In this document: one piece after another, positions 1 through 6,201 of the stretch
Position numbering within the stretch: position 1 is the first letter of the stretch
How the letters are laid out: each line of letters starts with the position of its first letter
Origin: Leptolyngbyaceae cyanobacterium M65_K2018_010
Lineage (GTDB): Bacteria; Cyanobacteriota; Cyanobacteriia; Phormidesmidales; Phormidesmidaceae
Direction: 5' to 3'
DNA length: 8,943 nucleotides
Assembly (NCBI GenBank): GCA_015295885.1
Contig: DVEE01000068.1
Location: 1-8,943, forward strand
Made by a program: the position numbers and the translations under genes
The notes under the pieces: generated by a model
What the model saw: the letters and a program-made list of their open reading frames with translations, nothing else
Told to the model about the DNA's origin: nothing
Database searches by the model: none

Positions 1-23
1 GGGGTGGGTCGGTGGGACAGATT

Positions 24-99
24 CAAGTCAGGAGTCGGTACGTTTATTTTGAGCATGTCCCCAAGGGGAGCAGCATCGAGGAAATTGCCCCCTGACTTG
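24..99. repeat. inverted repeat enclosing a short palindrome, downstream of the adenosine-kinase-like gene
   Basis: CAAGTCAGG (24-32) is exactly complementary to CCTGACTTG (91-99). The 58 nt between them contain a perfect 12-bp palindrome, TCCCCAAGGGGA (58-69). The structure lies immediately 3' of the minus-strand gene that ends at 102, so it could fold at the end of that transcript. It has no clear run of U, so I do not call it an intrinsic terminator. No gene is visible in positions 1-101. Confidence 0.35.
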
Positions 100-101
100 G
101 G

Positions 102-587
102 TTAACCCAGTTTGTAGCCAATTTGGCGCAGTAACCTCTGGCGGGCCTGAATATCCTCAGTGGTTTCGACGCCCAGGGGCGAAGCGCCATCCACGACCCC
201 CAAAATGCCTCGCCCCTGGGTCGTTTCTGCCACAATCACCTGCACCGGGTTGGCGGTGGCGCAGTAGATGTGACACACTTCGGGGCATTGTTTAATGGCG
301 TTGAGGAAGTTAATCGGGTAGGCCTCTTGCAGCAAAATAATAAAGCTGTGTCCGGCGGCAATGGCCTGGGCGTTGGCCACGGCCGCGGCTTGCAAAGCGC
401 CATCGTTGCCTGCGGTGCGAATCAAGCAAGGGCCAGAGGCTTCGCAAAAAGCAATGCCAAACTTGACCTGGGCCGAAGTCCCCACCATGATTTCGTAGAG
501 ATCTTCGACGGTTTTAATAAAGTGGGTTTGCCCCAGGATGACATTGCTCCCCTCGGGTAGGGTCAGGGCTACGGCTTTGAGTTCCAT
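102..587 (-). CDS. adenosine-specific kinase family protein (DUF355/PF04008)
   Basis: This 161-residue protein has the full length of the small family annotated as adenosine-specific kinase, best known from archaea. Family members bind adenosine, but their cellular role is poorly established, so the enzyme name should be read cautiously. Conserved blocks visible are GQTHFIKTVEDL (19-30), FGIAFCEASG (43-52), LIRTAGND (55-62), the GHSF...PINFLNAIK segment (79-99), CATANPVQV (109-117) and RGILGVVDGASPLGVE (126-141). There is no signal peptide or membrane segment, so it should be cytosolic. The ATG at 587-585 is preceded by GGAGG at 600-596 with 8 nt spacing, which makes the start secure. It is the last of three minus-strand genes, 148 nt after the HAD hydrolase gene, and is probably transcribed separately or as a distal cistron. 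Confidence 0.85.
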   Translation of the reverse strand: MELKAVALTLPEGSNVILGQTHFIKTVEDLYEIMVGTSAQVKFGIAFCEASGPCLIRTAGNDGALQAAAVANAQAIAAGHSFIILLQEAYPINFLNAIKQCPEVCHIYCATANPVQVIVAETTQGRGILGVVDGASPLGVETTEDIQARQRLLRQIGYKLG

Positions 588-735
588 TCTGGTTTCCTCC
601 GCATAGCAGAACCCATGGTTAAACCAGGTGACTTGTCTATTATCGGAGCCTGCAATCAGGGTGCTGAAAGCCTACAGATTTCCTTTGAAATTAAATTGCC
701 CCACCCGATCACCCCCATCGCCGCTTGCGGATGGA

Positions 736-1389
736 CTACTGGGTCGATCGCTGCAGTAAGATGCCCCGTAGCCCGGCCTCCTGGGCGCCCTGCTGATCCT
801 CCTCCGGGCTATCGCCCACATGCCAGGCCTGGGCCGCTTCGCAGCGGTGTTTCTGTAAAGCCGTCACAAAAATCAGGGGGTCTGGCTTAGCCGCCCCAGC
901 TTCGGAGGAAATGGTGATGGATTGAAAAAAATCCATTAGATTGAGGGCTTCTAGGACCGGGTAGAGACGAGAGTCGAAGTTAGAGATGATGCCCAGTTCA
1001 ATGCCGCGGCGTTGCCAGCGTTGCAAGGCCGCCAGTACGTCAGGATAGACGACCCAGGGGTTGGCCGTGGCAAAGTGGTCATACAAATCAGCAAAGAAAC
1101 GGTCAAAATCGGCAAATTGATCTAGCCACCCGGCGCTGCTAAAGGTCTGCTGGGCTACTACCCGCCACCACTGGTATTCCTGCTGGGGCACCGTAGCCGG
1201 ATCACTGTCCGGAAAGGCCATCGCCGGAGCCGCCTTAAAGGCTCGGAAAAAAGCCTGGTTCAGCGCCGCCGGGTCTGCCTCCACGCCATGCTGTCGGGCT
1301 AGGTCGGCGTAGATTTCGCCCACACTACCGGCCACCCCAAACAGGGTGCCAACGGCGTCTAGAAAGATTACGTGCGGAGTAGGGTTCAT
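736..1389 (-). CDS. HAD superfamily subfamily IA hydrolase (REG-2/HDHD3-like)
   Basis: This 217-residue protein has all four HAD motifs in order. Motif I is FLDAVGTLF with nucleophile Asp11, motif II is IISNFD with Ser136, motif III is Lys168 in AAKPD, and motif IV is GDSPEED with Asp193 and Asp198. Residues 16-110 form the alpha-helical C1-type cap expected of subfamily IA. The Asp+2 acid/base residue, usual in phosphatases of this superfamily (DxD), is Val13 here. Human HDHD3 and the REG-2-like group also deviate at this position, so it looks like a subfamily trait rather than damage. The substrate is unknown, and phosphatase activity may be weak or altered. The start ATG (1389-1387) has an AGG 5 nt upstream. 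A small hairpin (CCGC/GCGG, 721-730) just past the stop is a weak terminator candidate. The protein appears cytosolic. Confidence 0.85.
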   Translation of the reverse strand: MNPTPHVIFLDAVGTLFGVAGSVGEIYADLARQHGVEADPAALNQAFFRAFKAAPAMAFPDSDPATVPQQEYQWWRVVAQQTFSSAGWLDQFADFDRFFADLYDHFATANPWVVYPDVLAALQRWQRRGIELGIISNFDSRLYPVLEALNLMDFFQSITISSEAGAAKPDPLIFVTALQKHRCEAAQAWHVGDSPEEDQQGAQEAGLRGILLQRSTQ

Positions 1390-1591
1390 CTTGACCTGGT
1401 TCCATCGCAGGGTGGTGCTGGCCTATGCTAACACTGACGTGCCGCCAGACCGTTCTGGGTGATGACCGTCCGTGGGTAGCTGCCAGCCTGGGGGTGGGGG
1501 AATCACCTAGCCGTGACCAGTGCCGTCAAGCCGCCAATCCGGGGCCATTACCTGTCTCCCTCTGGGTTATCTGGCCAGCCCAAGGACGGCA

Positions 1592-2788
1592 TTAGCTTTG
1601 CCTAACCAACGCATCCCGAAGGGGCTTGGTCATCCAACTCAGCCCTACGCGCACCTGGTGGGTCAGCGTCGGCATGCGATAGAGGTAAGCCAGGCGCCGG
1701 GCCACGTGGGCCAGTTCCCCGTCCAGTTGCAGGCCCAGGCCGGTCAGGGTAGCCCGATCGCTACCCAGGGTGAGCATTTCACCCAGGTGACGGTAGCGGA
1801 AGGGTAACTGGGGACGATCACTCAGGGAGGCCCAAATATTCCAACCCACAAAGTCGGCTTGCTGGATAGCGACCTGAGCGGTGCCAGGCATTTGTTGGCC
1901 CTCCCCATCCCGGCAATCTGCCCCATCGCCTAGGGCATACACACCGGGACGATCTACCACCTCTAGGGTGGGTTGCACGACGATTTGCTGCCGTTCGTTG
2001 TGCTTGAGCGGTAACTGGGCCATGATTGGGTTAACCTGGGTACCCACGGTCCACAACACCAGGTCCACGGGCAAAATATCCGTCTGGTCTCGAAAGGTGA
2101 GACTGATGGTGTCAGCGGTGACTTCGGCCACGGCAGTTTCCAGATCAACCCATACCCCCAGGTCGGAGAGCGCCTGTTGGGCAACCTGCCGGTTATATTC
2201 CGACGAGGTGCGCAGGATGGTATCGGTTTGCTCCACTAAACGCACCCGCCCGCGATCGCCCAGGTGCCCAGCCACTTTACAGGCCAACTCTACCCCGCTA
2301 TAGCCGCCCCCGACCACCGCCACTCGAATTTTATCGGCCCCGGAGGCCTCTAACAGCCGTAGTCGCTCCTTCAGCCGATAGGCATCCTCCAGGGTGCGAA
2401 AGGCCAAGGCATGTTCAGCCACACCCGGGGCCCTATCCATGGGAGTGGTACCGCCCAGGGCCAGCACCAACCGATCGTAGGTCAGGGTTGAGCCATCACT
2501 CAGGCTCACCCGCCGCTGGTCTAGGTCAACCTGGCTGACATCAGCCTGACGAAACCGCACCTGGGTACCCGCCAGCAACTCGGCGTAGGGCGGGGCGATT
2601 TCCCAGGTGTGCAACTCTTCGGTGACTAACTCGTAGAGCAGGGGCAAGAAAAGGAAGCGATCGCGGTGGTCGACCAGGGTTACGGTAGGGGTGGGGCCGT
2701 CCCAGGGGAGCTGGCTCAAGCGCAGAGCCGTATAGAGGCCGCCGAAGCCGCCACCGAGAATGCAAATTGATTGGGGAGCGTCTGCCAT
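1592..2788 (-). CDS. ndbB: type-2 NAD(P)H dehydrogenase, NdbB-like
   Basis: This 398-residue flavoprotein transfers electrons from NAD(P)H to a membrane quinone without pumping protons. An N-terminal FAD-binding Rossmann motif GGGFGG (12-17) is followed by a second dinucleotide fold for NAD(P)H with GGGYSGVE (160-167). ALGDGAD (285-291) and TAQVAIQQAD (303-312) follow, typical of the second FAD-contact region. From memory, the sequence reads like Synechocystis NdbB (slr1743), whose plant counterpart NDC1 reduces a demethyl-naphthoquinone step of phylloquinone synthesis; that specific role is inferred from family. The C-terminal basic amphipathic stretch (about 361-391) probably attaches it to the thylakoid or plasma membrane. 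The start chosen is the Met 8 residues before the first FAD strand. The frame stays open upstream to 3061, but that extension overlaps divergent cobB and is not conserved in character. AGAGG lies rather far (16 nt) upstream of the start. Confidence 0.85.
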   Translation of the reverse strand: MADAPQSICILGGGFGGLYTALRLSQLPWDGPTPTVTLVDHRDRFLFLPLLYELVTEELHTWEIAPPYAELLAGTQVRFRQADVSQVDLDQRRVSLSDGSTLTYDRLVLALGGTTPMDRAPGVAEHALAFRTLEDAYRLKERLRLLEASGADKIRVAVVGGGYSGVELACKVAGHLGDRGRVRLVEQTDTILRTSSEYNRQVAQQALSDLGVWVDLETAVAEVTADTISLTFRDQTDILPVDLVLWTVGTQVNPIMAQLPLKHNERQQIVVQPTLEVVDRPGVYALGDGADCRDGEGQQMPGTAQVAIQQADFVGWNIWASLSDRPQLPFRYRHLGEMLTLGSDRATLTGLGLQLDGELAHVARRLAYLYRMPTLTHQVRVGLSWMTKPLRDALVRQS

Positions 2789-2844
2789 GGTGAATGGGGT
2801 GAAACCTCTTCTTTCTTCTAACTCAAAATGGCAAGAGTCATCAT

Positions 2845-2885
2845 GGCTGGGGCAGATTTCTCTGGGCCGGCCGGTGCTACCAGCC
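2845..2885. repeat. inverted repeat between ndbB and cobB
   Basis: GGCTGG (2845-2850) pairs with CCAGCC (2880-2885). The spacer contains the self-complementary CCGGCCGG (2867-2874). It lies in the 148-nt divergent intergenic region and could be an operator or a chance GC-rich symmetry. There is no B12-box-like sequence, so it is not a cobalamin riboswitch. Confidence 0.25.
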
Positions 2886-2899
2886 CCTTCACCCGCTTG

Positions 2900-2905
2900 T
2901 ATAGT
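2900..2905 (+). promoter_or_regulatory. candidate -10 box for cobB
   Basis: TATAGT matches the sigma-70 -10 consensus at five of six positions and lies 31 nt before the cobB ATG, which would give a leader of roughly 25 nt. No convincing -35 hexamer is found 16-18 nt upstream, so this rests on one hexamer only. Confidence 0.3.
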
Positions 2906-2936
2906 GGGGGGCGGATGCTTTTGAGTAGGTGCCCCA

Positions 2937-4337
2937 ATGGCAACACCCCTCGGGGGAGGACTGGTAATTGCCGGTGAACGCAGTGGTGTGGGCAAAACCA
3001 CCGTAACCCTGGCCTTGCTGGCCGCCCTGCGCCAGCGATCGCAGCGGGTGCAATCCTTCAAGGTGGGGCCCGACTATATTGATCCTATGTTTCATCGCTG
3101 GGTCACCGGGCGTCCCTGTTACAATCTAGACCCCCTTCTGACCTCAGCCCCCTACGTCCAGCAGTCCTTTCAGAACCACTGTCGGGATGCGGAGTTTGCC
3201 CTGGTAGAGGGGGTGATGGGACTGTTTGATGGCGCCGCGGGAGACTCAGAGGTCGGCAGCACCGCCCAGATTGCCAAACTCTTGCAGTTGCCGGTCCTGC
3301 TGGTGATCGACTGTAGTCGGCTGTCCCGCTCGGTACTGGCTATTGTCCAGGGCTACCGCAACTTTGATCCGGCCCTGACCTTGGCTGGGGTGGTGTTGAA
3401 TCGGGTGGGTAGCGATCGCCACCTGGAACTTCTCAAAACGGCCCTGGCCAACCTTGACCTACCGATTCTGGGAGTACTGCAACGGCAGGATGCCATTACC
3501 ATTCCCAGTCGCCATCTGGGTTTAGTACCCACCGCCGAACTCACCCAATTCCAGGAACTGGTCCAGCGACTGGCCCACCTGGGCCAACACAGCTTTGACT
3601 GGTCTGGCCTGGAAGCCTGGCTCCGGGTCCGCCCCTCGACCCGCGCCCTTCCCCCACCGCAGACTAGGTCTGCCCCCAGGGTAAATCAGCGCCCCACGGC
3701 CATCGCCATTGCCCAGGATGCCGCCTTCAGCTTCTACTATCCCGACGCCCTGGATTACCTGACTGACCTGGGGGTCGAGCTGGTGCCCTGGAGTCCCCTG
3801 ACCGATAGCCAAATTCCCGAGCTGGCCAGTGGCCTTTACCTGGGTGGCGGCTTTCCCGAAATGTTTGCCGCTGCCCTGGCCGACAACCAACCCCTGCACC
3901 ACCAGATCCAGACCTGGGTTACCCGCGGTATGCCAACCTATGCCGAGTGCGGTGGATTAATGTACCTGGCCCAATCCCTGGTTGATTTAGTCGGACAATC
4001 CTGGCCTATGGTGGGGATCTTGCCCACTGCAGTGCAGATGGCCCCCCGTCTGACCCTGGGCTATCGCCGCGCCACCGCTGTTTTAGATAGCCCATTTCTC
4101 AGGGGCGGTCAGTCCCTCTGGGGCCACGAATTCCATCGGTCTGAGACTACGGGGTCATCCCCTCAACCGATTTATCAACTCCAGCGCTACGGTGTCCAGG
4201 TCCCCCATGCCCAAGAAGGTTGGCAATGTTACTCAGTCCATGCCTCCTACGTCCATGTGCACTGGGGGGGCTGCCCTAGCCTGGCCCAGGCCTTTGTCCA
4301 AGCCTGTCGAAAGTTTGACCGGAGAGCTAAGCCATAA
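2937..4337 (+). CDS. cobB: cobyrinate a,c-diamide synthase
   Basis: This enzyme of cobalamin (pseudocobalamin in many cyanobacteria) synthesis uses ATP and glutamine to amidate the a and c side chains of cobyrinic acid. In anaerobic-pathway nomenclature it is CbiA. The 466-residue length is typical. The N-terminal dethiobiotin-synthetase-like ATPase domain has the P-loop GERSGVGKTT (13-22), SFKVGPDYIDP (40-50) and EGVMGLFDG (91-99). The C-terminal class I glutamine amidotransferase domain has LGGGFPE (302-308), nucleophile Cys338 in AECGG, GHEFHRSE (396-403) and the His-rich terminal HASYVHVHW (435-443) that should supply the catalytic histidine. No key residue is missing. An in-frame TAG just upstream limits the start to this ATG, although its Shine-Dalgarno is weak. 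It is divergent from ndbB and convergent with a small gene 57 nt away. No other cobalamin gene is in the window, consistent with the scattered cob genes of cyanobacteria. Confidence 0.93.
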   Translation: MATPLGGGLVIAGERSGVGKTTVTLALLAALRQRSQRVQSFKVGPDYIDPMFHRWVTGRPCYNLDPLLTSAPYVQQSFQNHCRDAEFALVEGVMGLFDGAAGDSEVGSTAQIAKLLQLPVLLVIDCSRLSRSVLAIVQGYRNFDPALTLAGVVLNRVGSDRHLELLKTALANLDLPILGVLQRQDAITIPSRHLGLVPTAELTQFQELVQRLAHLGQHSFDWSGLEAWLRVRPSTRALPPPQTRSAPRVNQRPTAIAIAQDAAFSFYYPDALDYLTDLGVELVPWSPLTDSQIPELASGLYLGGGFPEMFAAALADNQPLHHQIQTWVTRGMPTYAECGGLMYLAQSLVDLVGQSWPMVGILPTAVQMAPRLTLGYRRATAVLDSPFLRGGQSLWGHEFHRSETTGSSPQPIYQLQRYGVQVPHAQEGWQCYSVHASYVHVHWGGCPSLAQAFVQACRKFDRRAKP

Positions 4338-4394
4338 CCGACCCACCCGCCCAGGGGCAAAGCCGGTTCATCTGCCTAAGAAGGGCCGCCGCTC

Positions 4395-4577
4395 CTACAG
4401 GCCGGGATTGTAGCCATGACCCGCGATCATGGATACACGGCAATACCTCTGGGGGGTCCAGCGATCGCGGTCACCGGTTTGATTGGCCCCCATACCTGGT
4501 ACGTAGCCTTCCCCTAAGAGATAGCTGAAATGAGTCAAGCTTTTGGTCGTCCAAACATCAGAATTGCGAGTTTTCAT
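4395..4577 (-). CDS. small protein of unknown function (60 aa)
   Basis: I do not recognise this protein. It begins MKTRNSDVWTTKSLTHF, carries the phrase EGYVPGMGANQTGDRDRW (23-40) and ends AGHGYNPGL. It is rich in Gly, Tyr, Thr and Arg, has a single Cys (46), and shows no signal peptide, membrane helix or obvious coiled coil. Support for its being real is at the DNA level. A perfect AGGAGG (4587-4582) lies 4 nt before the ATG, and promoter-like hexamers with an exact 17-nt spacer lie a few bases further upstream. A HIP1 palindrome (4461-4468) sits inside the frame. It converges on cobB and follows the terminator of the secreted-protein gene, so it appears to be a monocistronic unit. It could still be a chance frame. 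Confidence 0.6.
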   Translation of the reverse strand: MKTRNSDVWTTKSLTHFSYLLGEGYVPGMGANQTGDRDRWTPQRYCRVSMIAGHGYNPGL

Positions 4578-4603
4578 AACGCCTCCTGTTTCCTTACATT
4601 TAA

Positions 4604-4632
4604 ATCCTAGCTAAGGGGCTTGGGAGTAACAA
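4604..4632 (-). promoter_or_regulatory. candidate promoter of the 60-aa gene
   Basis: Read on the minus strand, TTGTTA (4632-4627) and TAGGAT (4609-4604) are separated by exactly 17 nt. Each matches the sigma-70 consensus at four of six bases. The predicted start near 4597 would leave a leader of about 20 nt that contains the AGGAGG. A short palindrome, ATGG-TAT-CCAT (4645-4655), sits 12 nt upstream of the -35 and could be an operator. Confidence 0.45.
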
Positions 4633-4695
4633 AAATCTCCATTTATGGTATCCATGAACAGGTTTAATGGAACAAAGAGTAGGGATGCTAACCAC

Positions 4696-4726
4696 AAAAA
4701 AACCTCTCCACCGGGGCAGAGAGGCT
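4696..4726 (-). terminator. rho-independent terminator of the secreted-protein gene
   Basis: On the minus strand, a stem CCTCTC (4724-4719) pairs with GAGAGG (4708-4703) around a 10-nt loop. It is extended by one G-U and one A-U pair and followed directly by seven U (4702-4696). It begins 68 nt beyond the stop codon of the gene at 4795-5454 and isolates it from the small gene downstream. Confidence 0.85.
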
Positions 4727-4794
4727 AGGTATGATCATTATGTAGATTAACTCAGCCCATGGGTAGAGCCATTAACCCCCGTTTTGGCACTGCC

Positions 4795-5454
4795 TCAATC
4801 GCCAAAACTGCTAATGACGGTTTTCGCCAGTTCAATCGCTTGGGCCAGGGTAGTGGAATCCTCCGTCAGGCGACCTACGGCGGCCGTCACATCGCTGCCC
4901 TCAATAGCCGAGGTATCCTTAGTTAGGGTCGCTAGGGCCTTAGATACCCCATCAAAGGCCGTTTGCAAGTCGGCAAACTTGGTGCCCAGCTGAGTCTCCA
5001 GGGCTGCCTTCAACTGATCAGGGGCGGCGGCTAAAGCTTTTTTGAAGGCGTCGCTGTCAGCTACCAGGGTATCAAAGGACTGAGTCGCCGCCTCCAGGGC
5101 GGCCTGAGAAGCGGCAATTTTGGGAGCCAGGGTGGCGGTATCGCCGGTGGGGGAAACGGCCACCTTACTCAATTGCTTGGTCAAGTCCTTAGTGACCGAC
5201 TTCAAAGGCTTCAAGGTAGAACTAAAGGAATCTTCCAGGGCATCCTGATATTCTTCCAAAATGGCAGCGGCAAACTGCTGAGCAGCCTTACTAATCTTAA
5301 GATCCATAGTTTCGGACAGGCTAGCCCCCGCCGTAGCCGCTAGGGCTGAATGGGGCATCATCAGTCCACCCATTCCGACCAAAACCAGGGTTAGCACACC
5401 TGCCAATAGACCCTTACTGAGACGCTTTAAAAAGCGGTCTAAATTCTTCACCAT
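4795..5454 (-). CDS. secreted alpha-helical protein of unknown function
   Basis: I do not recognise a family for this 219-residue protein. It starts with a Sec-type signal peptide: a basic N-region (K3, R7, K10, R11, K14), a hydrophobic core (about 15-32) and an SALA-A cleavage site after residue 39. The expected destination is the periplasm or thylakoid lumen. The mature part (40-219) has no cysteine and is dominated by Ala, Leu, Lys, Thr, Ser, Glu and Asp. Few helix breakers appear except near 99-112 and 145, suggesting a bundle of long amphipathic helices, perhaps coiled-coil. There is no lipobox, catalytic motif or second membrane segment. AGGA lies 8 nt before the ATG, supporting this start. 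It has its own terminator (4696-4726) and a long upstream region with phased repeats, so it is probably a single, regulated gene. A structural, cell-envelope or stress-related role is possible but unproven. Confidence 0.8.
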   Translation of the reverse strand: MVKNLDRFLKRLSKGLLAGVLTLVLVGMGGLMMPHSALAATAGASLSETMDLKISKAAQQFAAAILEEYQDALEDSFSSTLKPLKSVTKDLTKQLSKVAVSPTGDTATLAPKIAASQAALEAATQSFDTLVADSDAFKKALAAAPDQLKAALETQLGTKFADLQTAFDGVSKALATLTKDTSAIEGSDVTAAVGRLTEDSTTLAQAIELAKTVISSFGD

Positions 5455-5525
5455 GGGACTTTTCCTACCCTCAAAAACTTGTCAACAAAGGGTTATTAAT
5501 CGCTCAAATCAAAGGGCAATAAACC

Positions 5526-5588
5526 GGTAAGCTGTTAAGGAAGCCAAAGGTAAGCAGCCCTAAACAATGCGTAAACAATAGTAACAAT
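5526..5588 (-). promoter_or_regulatory. two arrays of helically phased direct repeats, candidate regulator-binding region
   Basis: TAAACAAT occurs at 5561-5568 and 5572-5579 and is followed by TAACAAT at 5582-5588, giving steps of 11 and 10 nt. Closer to the minus-strand gene, that strand reads CTTACC (5554-5549), CTTCC (5543-5539) and CTTACC (5531-5526), with steps of 11 and 12 nt. Tandem direct repeats at about one helical turn are typical of OmpR/PhoB-family response regulators; cyanobacterial Pho boxes are three 8-bp repeats with a similar period. Assignment to any regulator is inference. The array lies 72-134 nt before the start codon of the secreted-protein gene. Confidence 0.4.
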
Positions 5589-5845
5589 CAGCAACTAATT
5601 TACCTGGCCCAGAGCCATCATAGGCCGTCCTTAAATGGGTGCCTATGGCACGATTAATAAACCCTATTTTCTTGAATCCTTAAGCACTGTACACAATCAA
5701 CAGGGCTTTTTCAACAGACCTGAAAAAATCACAGACTCTCTACAGAATTCCTTCCCAACATTCACGCCCAACGACCGCCCTGGGTTAGAGTGCCAGGTTA
5801 CCTCAGTTGATTCCCTAGCCTGGACTATCCACAAATCCGTCAATC

Positions 5846-5975
5846 AGCGGTTCTCATTCCCGCTTCCAAGGGAATCGAGGCTGGGCAACTTTCACCGGAA
5901 CGGATTCCTGCCGACCCGGGAAACACAAGCTGTTCAGGCACCCCAGGAATCATCCAGGCTCAACCACCTGGGGTG
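5846..5975. repeat. inverted repeats upstream of petG
   Basis: Three stems are visible. AGCGG/CCGCT (5846-5850/5860-5864) and ATTCCC/GGGAAT (5856-5861/5870-5875) overlap and are therefore mutually exclusive. CACCCCAGG/CCTGGGGTG (5939-5947/5967-5975) is a perfect 9-bp stem with a 19-nt loop. None is followed by a U run, so none is called a terminator. They lie upstream of the petG -10 candidate; they would be in the leader only if a more distal promoter exists. Confidence 0.4.
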
Positions 5976-6033
5976 GGCTGCTGCGACTCCGCCGCGAACC
6001 GGCCGGGCCCACTCTAGGGCTGGGGGCAGGTGG

Positions 6034-6039
6034 TATGAT
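6034..6039 (+). promoter_or_regulatory. candidate -10 box for petG
   Basis: TATGAT, five of six matches to the -10 consensus, lies 39 nt before the petG GTG and would give a leader of about 33 nt containing the AAGGAG. No good -35 hexamer is seen. The surrounding 6032-6052 sequence is almost repeated before the CLD1-like gene (7562-7581). Confidence 0.4.
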
Positions 6040-6078
6040 GAATGGGCTATTTGGGTTTCAAGATTAAGGAGTAAGCCT

Positions 6079-6192
6079 GTGGTTGAGCCGTTGCTGAGTG
6101 GCATTGTTTTGGGGTTGATTCCCGTAACCCTGGCGGGTTTGTTTGTGGCCGCCTATTTGCAGTACCGCCGGGGCAACCAGTTCGACCTTTAA
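6079..6192 (+). CDS. petG: cytochrome b6f complex subunit PetG
   Basis: PetG is a 37-residue single-span membrane protein needed for assembly and stability of the thylakoid cytochrome b6f complex, which links plastoquinol oxidation to plastocyanin or cytochrome c6 reduction. The sequence begins MVEPLLSGIVLGLIPV, has one transmembrane helix (about 5-27) and the family ending YLQYRRGNQFDL on the stromal/cytoplasmic side. The start is GTG, fixed by the invariant (M)VEPLL N-terminus and by AAGGAG (6066-6071) 7 nt upstream. The frame is open much further upstream, so an automated call could wrongly extend it to a 185-residue protein. It converges on the sugar kinase gene with a 9-nt gap and no clear terminator between. 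Confidence 0.95.
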   Translation: MVEPLLSGIVLGLIPVTLAGLFVAAYLQYRRGNQFDL

Positions 6193-6201
6193 ATTGCCCC
6201 T

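Larger units (their letters stand above)
5455..6078. other. 624-nt divergent intergenic region (secreted-protein gene / petG)
   Basis: This long gap carries no gene I can support. The left third, AT-rich, contains phased repeats (5526-5588) upstream of the minus-strand secreted-protein gene, with an AT-rich TTAATA (5499-5494, minus) as a possible -10. The middle has inverted repeats: CATAGGC/GCCTATG (5619-5625/5641-5647) overlapping a tight GTGCC-TAT-GGCAC hairpin (5639-5651). The right part holds further hairpins (5846-5975) and the petG promoter region. One forward frame is open from 5635 into petG, but it shows no start signal, domain or protein-like composition. Confidence 0.6.

Noticed and set aside
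615..890. Plus-strand frame overlapping the HAD gene end
   Set aside because: It is a shadow of the minus-strand HAD gene over most of its length, with no domain. Other frames antisense to cobB, ndbB, the kinase and the hydrolase were dismissed for the same reason.
2789..2936. Cobalamin riboswitch upstream of cobB
   Set aside because: No B12-box-like sequence is visible, the gap is shared with a divergent gene, and 148 nt is short for the full aptamer.
2789..3061. N-terminal extension of the ndbB frame to an upstream ATG
   Set aside because: It would overlap the divergent cobB start by 125 nt. The extra 91 residues are low-quality sequence, and the FAD-binding fold starts at the expected place with the Met at 2788.
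5797..5872. Possible tRNA ending near the AGCGG...CCGCT arm
   Set aside because: The loop is 9 nt rather than 7, and no matching 5' acceptor strand or anticodon arm can be drawn.
5635..6078. In-frame 148-codon upstream extension of petG, giving a 185-residue protein
   Set aside because: PetG is 37 residues in cyanobacteria, and the GTG at 6079 has its own AAGGAG at ideal spacing. The upstream translation has no domain or membrane logic and no start signal, and it crosses several hairpins.
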